Notes under the pieces: generated by a model
Told to the model about the DNA's origin: nothing
Database searches by the model: none
What the model saw: only the letters and a program-made list of their open reading frames with translations
Assembly (NCBI GenBank): GCA_029449235.1
Contig: JANATG010000015.1
Location: forward strand, 1,054,001-1,118,000
DNA: 64,000 nt
Origin: Linnemannia schmuckeri
Lineage: Eukaryota > Mortierellomycota > Mortierellomycetes > Mortierellales > Mortierellaceae
Reading direction: 5' to 3'
In this document: in pieces, positions 35,659 through 47,037 of the stretch
How the letters are laid out: every line of letters begins with the position of its first letter
How positions within the stretch are numbered: the first letter of the stretch is position 1
Made by a program: the position numbers and the translations under genes

Positions 35659-35898
35659 ATGGCTGACAACAACCATCAGGCAGACACCCGTCCGTCCACA
35701 GAACGCCACCCAACCTCAGAACCCTTCACGGACCCAAACCCAGACAAAGAAAGCATTGGCCAACACGCCGCCAAAATCGTTGCTCTGCCCTTGGCAGCCG
35801 CAGGGGGTGTTGTCGCCGAGGTCTCGAGAAAGGTGAAGGAACTCGTCACCGGAGAAAGCACAAAGATCGATACCTCTCACAAAGACGAGCCAAAATGA
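35659..35898 (+). CDS. Small hydrophilic protein, 79 residues
   Basis: Unspliced frame with a convincing leader (CT-rich, then TTAATATGG). The first half is polar and charged with many Pro, Asp, Thr and His. The second half contains an amphipathic Ala/Gly/Val stretch (KIVALPLAAAGGVVAEVSRK) and then a Lys/Asp-rich tail. No family is recognised. Composition recalls small stress-related hydrophilic proteins, but nothing in the sequence proves a role. Confidence 0.55.
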   Translation: MADNNHQADTRPSTERHPTSEPFTDPNPDKESIGQHAAKIVALPLAAAGGVVAEVSRKVKELVTGESTKIDTSHKDEPK

Positions 35899-36258
35899 AG
35901 TTTAAACATGACGGATGACCTTCTCCTGACTGACTGTAAGCGGCAAGCACTTTCCCTTTAGCCTGACCTGCGCGCACCTATCCTCCTAACGGGATGAACA
36001 CAACTTCAACTTGTACATAGTCTTTTCTTTCAATCCTTAAGAATAACAACAAGCAACAAAAAAAAATACCGTCGTTTATCAACCTGTTATGAAATTTTTA
36101 TTTGGTTTGCTTATACCACGAGCAGCCCCTCCTCGATCCACACTAATGACATATGCTTCATCCTTCCATGTCATCCAAAGAACCACTCTCTTTGTAGCTA
36201 TTCTACCCACCCACTCCCTGTTATTGTTTTGTTTTGAATTTGAAGAAAAAAAAAAGAG

Positions 36259-36783
36259 ATGTCCTCATCTTTGGCCACATCCCTCCTTTTAGGAATTCCA
36301 GATCCACCTCCTCCCACACAGCAACTGCCTTCATCACCGAACACAACACATAGATCCCACTCACCTCCACCCAACCTGCCCCCTCCCTCCCCTCATCACC
36401 AAACCAACCCCACAGCTTTACCCACAACAGTCTTTCACATCAACCTCGGCGACCCAAAAAAACTTTGGGTCTATGTGGTCGACGGATAGTCTGTTGCTTT
36501 GGAATGGATAAAAGGGTTGGTAGGGCAATTGAAGAGTGAGTGGGGGAACCTGGGGTGGTGGAGTAGGGTGTTGCAAGATCGACTAGATCAGCTGTGGGGA
36601 GTAAAATTGGGATCGAAGAGGGATCCTGATCACAAAAACCAAAGTTCGATCCGAAGATCAAACTCTGGTAAAAGGATCAGTTTAGGCAAAGTGGTGAAGG
36701 GAGATTACTATAGCGTGCTAATGACTCATGCTCCTTTTATTAAACTCGGCGTAAGGCAGAGGAAGAGACGTGATCTCAACTGA
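36259..36783 (+). pseudogene. Interrupted reading frame, origin unknown
   Basis: One frame with coding-like composition runs from an ATG at 36259 to a stop at 36783 but is cut by TAG at 36487-36489. The first part is Pro/Ser-rich and ends with LGDPKKLWVYVVDG. Directly after the stop, in the same frame, comes an amphipathic Trp-rich helix (LEWIKGLVGQLKSEWGNLGW) followed by QDRLDQLWGVKLGSKRDP. No intron of workable size removes the stop. It could be a decayed gene or a gene with a recent nonsense change. No homology is recognised. Confidence 0.3.
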
Positions 36784-37083
36784 AGATAAGCACACAAGTG
36801 TGAGTACCTACAGAGAAAAAACTTGACTCTCCAAAAGGAAGATTTAAGGAGCAACGCAGAGAAAGAACAAACTCGTTCCAAGTGCTGAAAACTTTTTATA
36901 CCATTGCCTTCCCAATGTTTGGAATTCTGGTCAAGACAGCCAGTAAAAGACAAAGGAAAGTGAGGACAAGCAAGAGGAAAATATGGTTAAGGGCGTTGCA
37001 ACAAAAAATTGATAGCAAGTCGAAATATGAATGGGGTGACTGGTGCGGTGAGTTTGATTCCTTCTCTCCAAATTCATTCAACA

Positions 37084-38396
37084 ATGGCTGTTACTCAGAG
37101 AAGCGGTATCCGTTCTGGACAGAACCACGGACACATCACCACCGTCCGTGAGTTGAAGACCCCCATGTCTTACAAGAAGGGCGTTGTAAGTCTTCATTAC
37201 CGATGACTGATCCTCCATCATCGGCATCATCAACGACCGTTATGATCGATGGATGGTTTTATCACTATTCGGTCGTCGATGGATACAGGACCGAGGTTAA
37301 ATTTTTCATACCACATATGAAAGTATGGTGGGCGGGACAAGAATACATCTCCACTGAATCGACTCGGCAATGAACTTGTGAATCGACAACTTCCGGGCGA
37401 CACTTACATCTCATCAAGGATCCTTTCTCTTGCAGAAAAGATCATGGGGAAGCTATGATTCAGGAATTCACCTTGTACCTCGAAGACGACAAACCCAACA
37501 TCTCGCTCCATGCAACTCCCACCACGTTAATCTACACCACGCAAAACCCTGCATCACTTGAGTCTCCCTTCTCCAGCAATCGCTCTCGTCAGTAGACCCA
37601 CTATAACACAACCAGGAAGTAACTTACGACCACACAAGTTACCAAGCACATAATACCATCTACCGACTCAGCCCACAGGATAATACAGGAGCAACACACC
37701 ACTTCAACATAAAGAAACGCTCTCTTTCTAGACCAGTAGACTGATCAATCGACCCCCCATCTCTCCATATCACCTCCCTTCTAGGCTGGCAAGCGCGTCG
37801 TCTTCGTTCGCTCCCTCATCCGTGAGGTTGCTGGCTTTGCTCCCTACGAGCGCCGCATCATGGAGTTGATCAAGAACTCCAAGGATAAGCGTGCCCGTAA
37901 GCTCGCCAAGAAGAGAGTACGTATTCTTTCCTTCGTACCCTCGGACGTCAATCGGATAAAGGAACAACAGCAAGCATCCAACAGCCAGATCAACGCAGGA
38001 TAGACCCTTTTTTTCTTGCAGGATTGTCGCCAACAGAACCAAGGAACGATAAAGCGCAGCGACGGCGAACGAGAGAGAAAGGAGTAGGATTGATATGCCA
38101 TTATCTGCACAGGTCGAACAACATTGTGGTACATTTCAGCACGTTCTACAGCATTGATCTACCGTCGACATGCGTATATCAGAAAAAAGAAGGCACCAGG
38201 ACGAAAGAAACTCGATTTCAGACTTGAACCGCAACAGCATCCCGAATTAGGAGTCTAGTACCTATCGGCCTACGCAACCAGATCCTAACCTCTCGTCTTT
38301 TTTATCTTCTCCCAATAGCTCGGAACCTTCCTCCGCGCCAAGAAGAAGGTCGAGGAGATGACCTCCGTCATCGCCGAGTCCCGTCGCGCTCACTAA
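37084..38396 (+). CDS. RPL36: 60S ribosomal protein eL36
   Basis: Large-subunit ribosomal protein of 103 residues. Exons 37084-37185, 37785-37916 and 38319-38396; all junctions fall between codons. Family signatures: MSYKKGVAGKRVVFVRSLIR, EVAGFAPYERRIMELIKNSK, DKRARKLAKKRLGTF, and the tail VEEMTSVIAESRRAH. The length matches eL36 (about 100). The two introns, 599 and 402 bases, together are over three times the coding length, which is much longer than the other introns here. Codons are strongly C-biased, typical of a highly expressed gene. Confidence 0.96.
38201..38279 (-). other. tRNA-like A/B-box element in eL36 intron 2
   Basis: Antisense to eL36. It contains an A-box-like TAGGCCGATAGG (38272-38261), a TCCTAAT loop at 38252-38246 that resembles an Arg(CCT) anticodon loop, and a B box GGTTCAAGTC (38230-38221). 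The A-to-B spacing of about 42 bases is the normal tRNA spacing. A T6 run lies at 38188-38183, about 30 bases past the B box. The D loop is too short and the acceptor and anticodon stems have mismatches. It is therefore not a functional tRNA as read; a decayed tRNA or tRNA-derived element is possible, as is chance. Confidence 0.25.
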
Positions 38397-38662
38397 ATTG
38401 CTCTATTCTCTCTCGCCTCGCATTTTTTTATAAAAAAGACAAATGCTTCTGAGATAACAGCAATAAAAAAAACGCACTTCATTTTTGCAATGTTGGCCAT
38501 CTACTTACTCTTGTCTCCTTTTTTCAGTCTTTTGGAGCTTGTTTTTTTCATCATTCAGGATTTGTTGTGGGATATCTTGAAGTTTATTTGTTTTAAGTCA
38601 TAGTTTTTTGTGAGTGGAGAAAAGTAAATACTTGTCGTCGAAAGGCGAAGAGAGAGAAATTT

Positions 38663-41600
38663 CTATGGATCGGCGACACCAGAGAGGATACCGAGGACGC
38701 GGATCAACTCCTCAGGGCTGGTGACGTGCCAGTTGGCAAGGGTCTTCTTGAGGGCATGTCCGATCGTGATTGAAAAGTGCTCGTTCGCGAGATGGGAGAA
38801 CGACCCTTGTGAGCCAGTCGATCCAACACTGACGACAGAACCAGGAGTCGACGGCTGTTGAGGTGTGGCGACACTGAATGGTGTGGGTGGCTTCAAGTGC
38901 GAGTTGCTGTTGTCCTTGGCGCTCAACGGGATCAAGGGGGCGTGCTCAAGCGAATGTTGGAAGGTCGCCTGAGCAATCTTGGCAGCAGTTGCAGCAACAA
39001 GCTCATCAGTGTAAGGCTCCAGGATAGCCCGGTTGTTGGCATTGAGAGACTCGCGACGTTGAGCGGCAGCTCCGTTTCCGGCCAAGGCCCTAAACATGTC
39101 CTCGTCTGTCTTGTCGTCTCCTGCACAGAGAACAAACTCGGAGTCCGGGTGCTGGCTCATTAATCGCTTGACAATCTCGCCCTTGTTGACGATCGTGGGG
39201 CGGACCTCGAGATTTTTCTTGCCGACCAAGATCTCAACAGGAAGCTTGGAGAGAACAGCATTCTCGAGATGGTTCTGACATTCCTTGGCCTGGAACTGCC
39301 CAAACTCTGGATCTGCCATGCGGTAATGCCATGTCAACGACGACCTCTTGTGTTCAATAAACGAGCCTAAAAAAATAGTACGAAGTTAAAAGGGATTAGA
39401 TCAAGGAAGAAGGAGAAAGCTGAGCAGGAGGAGGTGATCAATGCTTGGTTTGTTACCTTGAGTGCGCTCGGTGTAATAGGTAAAGATCTCAATAACATCG
39501 CTCTTCCAGCCCATGTCGAGAGATTCGGTCAGGTTGACCCACTTCTTGCTGCCTGGCTGGCGCATGAATGAACCGTGCTCGGCACTGAAGCCCAAATTCT
39601 CAACCTCACCCAACCACTCCTCCAAGACCTTCTGGTCCCTTCCTGAAATGACCCAGACAACATTGTTGGGGTCATTGGCAAGCGCCGTCAGAGCCTTGAG
39701 CATGTGCTCTTGAGGTACCGCTGCGCCCGGTGTCTTACGAATAGGTGTCAATGTACCCTACAGAGGACAGAAAAAGACAATGTAAGTACTTGTGTCCCTA
39801 AGAAGTCGAACGGCAGACCTAAACATCCTTGGCACGATTAAAACGTACGTCGTAGTCAAACATCAAGAGACGCTTCTTGGCAGAGTTGTACTTGTCAATA
39901 ATGATGTCTTGGTCAAGGTAAGGTGTGGGCGTGGACTGGTCCCAGGTGCCGACGTTGAGGATAAGCTCCGAGATAAAGTTCTTAGCCCAGAACTGTGCAG
40001 TGTGTGCCAACACATGCTTGTGTAGTTGCTATTGGTGTCGTGATTAACAGATCGCGGTATTATGATTAGCATTAGAAAACAACGTGCAGGAATAACATCA
40101 ATGACAAAGAGGAACATGACTTACGGAATGACGAGCAATCTTGTCTGCTTCGGTAAGATTCAAGGCGTCATAGATGACTCGAGCAACCCCCTGGTAGTCC
40201 CAGGGGTTGACCATCATGGCGCCACCAAGGCTTCCTGCAGTGCCTGTGAACTCGCTCAAAATGAGGGGACCTTTGTTCTCCTTCTGACACATAATGTACT
40301 CGAGCGAAGTTGTGTTCATGCCGTCTCTGACAGACGTGATCAGACCGATATCGGCAATAGACAGCAAGGCATAGTATTCATCGCGGTCAATGTGCTGGTG
40401 GTAGTGGTGGACTGGCGTGAAGTTGAGAGAGCCGTAAGTACCATTGATATGGGCGACCAACTCGGCAATCTTGGCTTCCAGCTTGGGGTTCTCGACCAGA
40501 GGAGGCGACGTGACCTGGATCATGACAACCTGTCCCTGCATCTCGGGATAGTCGTTTAAAAACTTTTCAAATGCCTGAAGCTTCTGCTGGACTCCCTTGA
40601 CCAGGTCGAGCTTATCGCGACCGACAATGATTCGCTTGCCCTTATAAGTCTTGCGAATGGCTTCCATCTTGGGCAAAACACCGGGAGCCTTGCGCTGGCG
40701 TTCGACACGCTCGGCATCAATACCAATGGGGAAAGTGCCGACCCAGACTGTGGATCCCATAGCGTCAACACCGCGAGGAGTCGACTCGTAGCCATTGACA
40801 CGCGTGCAGCAGCTAATAAAGTGGCGAGCATATGAATATGTCTGCAAAACGAGAGAGTCAAAATATTAATCACCTGTGATCTTTGCATGATGAGGAACGT
40901 GCTGAACAAACAAAATGAGACGACAATGATCCTCACCTGGAAACCAATCTGATTAGCGCCCAAGAGACCGTTCAAGACTTCGACGCGCTCTAGGGTGATG
41001 GACAAGAAATTGGATGGAACGGGATATTAGGCCAATGTCTCAGTTCTTCCAATTGAACGTGCATGGCAGGATGGAGAAAAAAATTCCCGTTGATATAACA
41101 CTTACTGGGAAGACACCTGAAAATCTCTGACGAGGGGAAGGGCGCATGGATAAAGACACCGATCGCTGCGCCCGGCAACTTTTGACGCAACATATGAGGC
41201 ACCAACAGCAAATGGTAATCATGAATCCACACTAGTGTCCACCGTGAGAAAAAAAAGTAAGAGGAAACAGGGGTGATGAGTAAAAGACGTGTTTTCTCAC
41301 AGCTTCATATCTTTACAAGAGTTGAATTGAGAGAGGGTGCTTACCGACATCACCAGGCTGGTATTGTTCGACAATGGCGTCGGCAAACTGTTGGTTGACA
41401 AAAACATAGTCGTCCCAGTTCTTCGATTCTTGACGGCCGTCTGTAGCCTCGTCCCAGAGAAGGTAATGGAACAATGGCCAAAGCACTATGTTTCGATTTG
41501 CAAATGCAGAAAAGGCGGGGGAAGTGGGGACAGGGGTCAAATGAGAGGACAAAAATCAATTAGAATTTGAAGGACTCAGAAAAAACGAGAAACATGAGCG

Positions 41601-42401
41601 AACAATGACATCGTTCGCATTCCCTTTATCATTTTCATCCATCCCAAGTCCCAATGGATAAACCACGCTTCGGTGCTACAATCCCCCCCCCCCACACACA
41701 CACACATATATACACACACATATACACACACACACGCAAAAATACAAGCAACAGGTTATCTTACCGGTCTTGCAGTAGCCCTCATAGTGTCCAGCTGCGC
41801 GGCTGTCCTCGAGAAAGATGGGAACCACGTTCTCCTTATCCCAAAGCTTATCCTTGAGGTTCTGCTTGTGCTCCTCGGTCAGGTTCTTGGAGGGGACAAT
41901 GTATCCGTCCTGGTCTGCGATCTCGCCTACCCATCCGATCTGGATCGTCTCGTAGTCTTTGTTCAGCGACAGAATACCGGAATACATGGCTGAATGACCC
42001 CGTCTTGGATCGAGAATGCAATCGCCGTCAATCTCGCCTCCGTTACCGCTGAGCCCATTAACTCCGTTGACGCTGTTGAATGCGGTGGTGGTGTTGCCGG
42101 TTTCGAGTGGTGGAGATGAGGCTGCAGGGTGCCGGGGGGTCGCAAAGGACGCTCTTCTGTTGGTTGGGGTGCCAACTCCGTTGCTCAGTGTGGGTGCCCC
42201 GTTGGGCCCGGTGCTGCTAGCTTGGCCTGTGCGGTCGATCAGGGTGCAAGCAAAAGGGATTTGGTGGGTGACATTGATGAGCCTTGGTCGTTCGCTGAGG
42301 ACGATCTGTGCTGTCTCAGGCAGCTCGGTCAGAGGGACGGCCTTTGGGAAGCTGAAGGAGCTTGTCGAGGATGTCGAGTGGAACGTGGCTATGGACGACA
42401 T
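38663..42401 (-). CDS. TPS2: Trehalose-6-phosphate phosphatase with GT20 domain (Tps2)
   Basis: Dephosphorylates trehalose 6-phosphate, the last step of trehalose synthesis, in the cytosol. Eight exons: 42401-41765, 41485-41345, 41231-41106, 40989-40937, 40841-40125, 40028-39849, 39757-39457 and 39366-38663, giving 952 residues. After a Ser-rich N-terminus comes a GT20 (trehalose-P synthase-like) domain with VWIHDYHLLLVPHMLR (about residue 260), LLGANQIGFQ and GRDKLDLVKG. The HAD phosphatase domain has DYDGTLTP (616-623, split by intron 6), VISGRD and GDDKTDEDMF. All phosphatase motifs are intact. The GT20 domain reads GMNTTSLEY where active synthases have GMNLV-type sequence, so it is probably structural. 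The C-terminus is Ser/Pro-rich. Intron 1 holds a CA microsatellite. Confidence 0.94.
41684..41738. repeat. C-run and CA microsatellite in TPS2 intron 1
   Basis: A run of C followed by interrupted CA/TA dinucleotides within the first intron (41486-41764) of TPS2. Simple repeat only. Confidence 0.8.
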
Positions 42402-43329
42402 GTCTTGTGTATGTGTGTTGCTGTTTATCTTTGGATGCCTTTGTTGGTTGTAGTGTTGGGAGAACACAACTATTTGTTCGTATGCTGGTGATGGTAGTGG
42501 CAGTGAATGTGCAGGATGAAAAGGAAGAAAGAAAAGCGAATGAGGAATGAAAGAAGAATGATTCGTTAGAATAAAAAAAAAAAAAAAAAAAAAAAGGAAG
42601 AAAAAGGAAAGAAAGAGACAGGGACAGGCACAAGGCAGGAAGTAGGAGACACGGGCTATCGATACGAAAAGAGGTGAGGTGCCCATCACATTCATGAATT
42701 AGCTCGCTAGCCTCGTTCGCTATCAGCGTGAGTGTGAGATTGATAGATAGACTGCGAGAAAGATAGACTGACATGCCGCACACAAAAAAGAAAAACTGTG
42801 TTAGACCCAAATGAAATAGGGTTGGGGCACGATTCTGATATTCTGATGAACTAATGACATCATAGCCTCCTCCCTTTTTACCTGTGCGGGTGAATCCCCA
42901 TATCTCGCTTTGCTGCTCTGTGCAGACTCACAATCGTCACCTCTTACCTCATTACATGGCCCCCTTCCCTTCCTTATCTCGCCCCATCGCCGTATCTACG
43001 CCCAATGGTCTTCGTTCGCTTATAAAGACCCATTACGTGCTCATGACCAGCTCCTCCGGGTCAGCATAGCTTGTTTACCCTCCAAGTCCTTTGTTCTCGT
43101 TATCTCTCACGCTATTCTTTGTATCGTCGTGGTCAGTGGCTCAGGTACGACCCTATTCTTTATATTAAAAAGCGATTAAGAATTGCAATCGCATGCATAT
43201 CTTACTTCAATTGGTTGGCCACCAACGAAAAATAGTAACCTAGGACAACACTGTCGTAGCCTCATAGCAGAGCTGGGTAACACAGAAGCTTGTTCAATAA
43301 ATTTTTGCAAGCTGCTAGCTGCTTTGAGG
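42402..43329. other. TPS2 upstream region
   Basis: CT-rich leader for the minus-strand TPS2 (purine-rich on +), with a 23-A run at 42573-42595, then mixed sequence. No gene is recognised on either strand. Confidence 0.5.
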
Positions 43330-45040
43330 AGCTTCATTTCCCTTGCCAGTATCGCCACCAATTAATCAGATACTCAAAAGAAAAGAGCTCTTGAACATCT
43401 CGTTGATTTTCTCGCGGCAGATGTGCATGTGAATAAATATGGGACCTGGGATGCGTGGCACCCATTTAGAAAAGAGATGGCAACGTATGTCTGCCTTGTG
43501 GAATCAGACACAATGATGGGGAGTAAAAGTAGTAGTTAGTTGCACGAGTAATCTTCACATTGCTCCAAAGATATAAAATGCAAGCGTCATGTCACTTTCT
43601 AAATGACCTCCAGTTGAAACGAAAGGCACTTGAATGTCTCGTCGATCTTCTCGTTGTATATGTGTGTGCGTGATCAACTACATGTAGGAGCTCCAAATCG
43701 CATAACAACCAACTACGAAAAAAGTGAAGAATATTTGTCCCTCGTGAAAAAAAAAGGCAGGGAGCATAATCAAAAAAGAGCTGTTACGAGCACTGTTAGT
43801 TCTATTCGCATTCATCATCACCAGAGAATCGTATATTTCACCCTGTCAATCATCTTCTCGTGTATGTGCATCTCAGCAACTATGAACTCTGAAACGCATG
43901 ACGCCCAGCGACGAGCGGGTGAGATATATCTTCCTTTGAGAAAAAAGCACTGATTAAGGGAGTTAAAAGAAAGTGACTTATTGTAGCGAGCGAGATATCT
44001 ATTCCTGAAGAAAAAAAAGTCATCATCGATTCACTCGCAAAATCGAAGACAATTGATCACCTTAGAGAGAAGGGTATTTGAACAGTCTAGTGTGTTCCTT
44101 GTTAGCACCTGTGTGTACATCTACGCGACTTGCACTCTTTGCATCTCTTACGAAAAAAATGAAATGTTGCTTTCCTGAGCAAAAAGTCTGTCAATTGAAG
44201 GAGTGCAGGTGGAAAAAAAAAATGTAACGATTACTTCAAAAAGAAAAAAAAAAAGAAAAAGAGAAAAGAGAAAAACGAGAAAAACGAGAAAAAAAAAACG
44301 AGGAAGAAAGAAGTAAACGTCCATTTTGCATGGCGGATATCGCTGTTAGTTGGTTACCCAGAAGGCAGATAAAATTGAAAAATGTGGCAACTTTTTCTTC
44401 GTGTGTATGCGCGGAAACAACCAAGAGCTGTGTGTTACATGACATACAATTACAAAAAAGGTGTTTTCCTGCTGTGAGAAGAATTCACATGAATTTGAAG
44501 GAGTACAGGCAAAAAAACACCGGGTGTCGACTGTTTCAAAAAAAAAATGTCAACATCCATATTATCCTTAGGCATCGCTTCCAGTTAGTCATTTGAAAAG
44601 AGAAAGGCAGTCAGAAAACACGTTGACCATCTTCTCGTGGATGTGTACAGGAACTGCCCTGAGTTGTGTGGTATGCGGCATCTTACTACGAAAAAGAGAG
44701 TCAAACGCGTTTTCATCTGTAACGAATTTATAGATTGAAGGAGGGGAGGGAGAGAAGGAAACGTAGAAAGAGAGAAGTGTGCTGCCAATTTCTTCAAATA
44801 TGTGTCGGTGTCGATGACCTTGCAGGTATCGTTGCCAATGAATCGTTTACTCAAAAGCGAAGGGACAACGAATTGAAAATAACTTTAGATACTTGTCCTT
44901 GGTCTTCTTGTGTATTCGTGCAAACGTGTGAACCGCTACGAACTCCTTGAAGCAACGAAAACGAGACCGAGCTCCATCTCGAGAAAAAAAAAATGGAAGC
45001 GAGAATGTGTTTGTCTTCCTACCGAATAGGTGCAAGATGA
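43330..45040. repeat. Degenerate tandem repeat array, about 240-base unit
   Basis: At least seven diverged head-to-tail copies. Anchor 1 (ATCG...CCAAT, then CTCAAAAG or similar) starts near 43349, 43586, 43815, 44024, 44336, 44572 and 44826. Anchor 2 (CTTCTCGTGTATGTGC and variants) is near 43408, 43647, 43853, 44095, 44395, 44630 and 44902. Anchor 3 (TACGAAAAA) is near 43713, 44149, 44450 and 44687. Anchor 4 (TTGAAGGAGTGCAGG) is near 44195, 44497 and 44733. The anchors keep their order, and spacing varies from about 206 to 312 bases, partly from A-rich expansion at 44236-44310. There is no consistent reading frame. It is not a CRISPR: units are too long and too diverged. No known family is recognised. 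Confidence 0.7.
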
Positions 45041-45521
45041 GCGATGAAATTCAATTCATATCACATGTTTCCGTGCTGGACGCGTGTGAGCTCAAAAAAA
45101 CGCGTCTCCCAGAAAATAAAAAGAATTTTTTCATTTTTGTGTTTTTCAAGCATTTTTTTTTTTTTTTTTTCACTTTTTGGTCGAAAATGAAAAAAAATTA
45201 TTTTTTCATTTTTCGCCTGTTTTCGTTTGATTTTCACTTCACTTTCGCACTGTTTTCGTGTGACAGACGCGACGAAAAATAATTTTCATTTTTTTTTTGT
45301 TTTTGCATTTTTTTTTGTGCTGCTTGCCCTTCTGCTCTCATTCCCGCTACCGCTCCCACTCTCCCCTTTTTTTTACAGTTCCTCTTTTTCTGCTCTCTGT
45401 TTTCCCTTTTCCCACTTTCTCATCACTTTCTCTCTCATCACCTTTTACTTCCCTCTTGCCCTCATCAGCAAACAACCAACAACCAGACTCTACTTTACAC
45501 TCTCACACACTACTATCCACA
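45041..45521. promoter_or_regulatory. Histone H1 upstream region and CT-rich leader
   Basis: Very T-rich (T runs at 45154-45170 and 45288-45320 among others), then a pyrimidine-rich stretch (45330-45480) leading into a CA-rich leader before the H1 ATG. It probably holds the core promoter and 5' UTR, although no clear TATA box is visible. Confidence 0.5.
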
Positions 45522-46423
45522 ATGACCCAAGCTCGCACCAAGAAGGACGAATCCGCCGTCGCTGCTGCCCCCGTCGCCGATGCCCCCGTCAAGGCTGCCC
45601 CCGTCAAGGCTGCTCCCGTCAAGAAGACCAAGACCTCCACTCCCAAGAAGGAGTCTGAGCACCCTCCCTACAAGGTAACGATATTGTACTCTTTCTCCAA
45701 CACTAGCTGGTGGTGGTAAATGATACCCACATGGTTATTAACATTTTCTTTTCTTCATTATCCTTACCCATACTTTATAGGAGATGATCATTGCTGCCCT
45801 TGTCCACCTCAAGGAGCGTAATGGTTCCTCCCGCCAGGCCTTGAAGAAGTACATTAGCGGCAACTACAAAGTTGGTGACAACTCTGACCAGCACTTCAAT
45901 GCTGCCATCAAGCGCGGTGTCGAGGCCGGTGACTTCACCCAGCCCAAGGGTCAGTCCGGACCCGTCAAGCTCGCCAAGAAGGAGCCCAAGAAGAAGGAGG
46001 TCAAGGAGAAGAAGGAGCCCAAGGAGAAGAAGCCCAAGAAGGCCGCTGTCCCCAAGAAGGCTGCCGCTAAGAAGACCGCCACCAAGAAGGATGGCGCCAA
46101 GGTAATTACCGCAAACACGAGTCCTCGCTACTCCAGAACGGAGACTCTTTTTTTGAGGGTCGTGTGATTTTTCTGAAGGTCATTTGGCCTAATTTCTCGT
46201 CCCGTTCGGCTCGTTTTCCCTTTTTGTGTGCATGTAGGCCACGCCAAAGAAGGCTACCGCTGTCAAGAAGGCCACCAAGAAGGCCGAGGCCAAGAAGCCC
46301 GCTGCCAAGAAAGCTGCTGCCCCCAAGAAGGCTGCTGCCCCCAAGGAGAAGAAGGCCAAGGCTGCTGCCCCTAAGGAGAAGAAGGCCAAGGCTCCCAAGG
46401 CTCCCAAGGCCCCTAAGGCTTAA
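45522..46423 (+). CDS. Linker histone H1
   Basis: Chromatin linker histone of 219 residues. Exons 45522-45674, 45781-46101 and 46238-46423; all junctions fall between codons. The N-terminal tail has three Ala-Pro-Val-Lys repeats. The globular H15 winged-helix domain spans about residues 47-122 (HPPYKEMIIAALVHLKERNG, SSRQALKKYI, FNAAIKRGVEAGDF). The C-terminal tail is Lys/Ala/Pro-rich with repeats of the KKAAAPK and KEKKAKA type. This composition and the central H15 domain identify H1. Codons are strongly biased to GCC, AAG and CCC, as in highly expressed genes. The antisense Ala/Leu-rich frame is a by-product of this bias. Confidence 0.95.
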
Positions 46424-46995
46424 GCAACTTTGAGGGTCTCATCCGGAACAAACAACACTGCCTCGAATAACACCGACAGAAATTGGAGGAAGAGGAAGAG
46501 GAGGAGGAGGAAATGGAGGAGGATAAACGCTGGCAGGAGGAAAAAAACCTGAAAAGGATGTATTGGGGCTCCGAATTGACCGGCCGTTCATTATTATTTT
46601 TTTCTTTGCGTTTTTGTTTTGTATAATTTGCTTTTTTTTTATTTTCATCGCCGTCAGCAATGGGGAGGACCATGGTCGCATCGCTTTTCGCTATTCCCCC
46701 TCCTTCTGTCGAGTATCTATTCTCTCTCACGCTCCTTCTTTTTCTGCTAAACTACTCTTTCTCTCGCTCTCCGGTTGTTTCAATCCTCCCCTCTCTCATT
46801 CTCTTGCTTTTCTTACTTTCTCTCACTCTTGTACCAAAACTTGTATTTTGCTTTTGCTTTTCTTTGCTTTACCGAAAATAAAACAATTTCTTTAAAAAAA
46901 ACTAATACTACTACTGTCCCATGGTATTGCTTTCCACTGCTCTTTGCAGTTGAAAGTATGAATAGATGCACTTAAATGCATTGAGCATTGAAAAG

Positions 46996-47037
<42 letters not shown>

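Noticed and set aside
43630..43953. 107-codon frame across two repeat units
   Set aside because: The frame is not kept in the other units, which carry stops and shifts; it looks like chance within the array.
43330..45040. CRISPR-like reading of the repeat array
   Set aside because: Units are over 200 bases, strongly diverged, and the genome is eukaryotic.
46189..46407. Ala/Leu/Phe-rich antisense frame in histone H1 exon 3
   Set aside because: Direct by-product of repeated AAG/GCC codons in the H1 tail.
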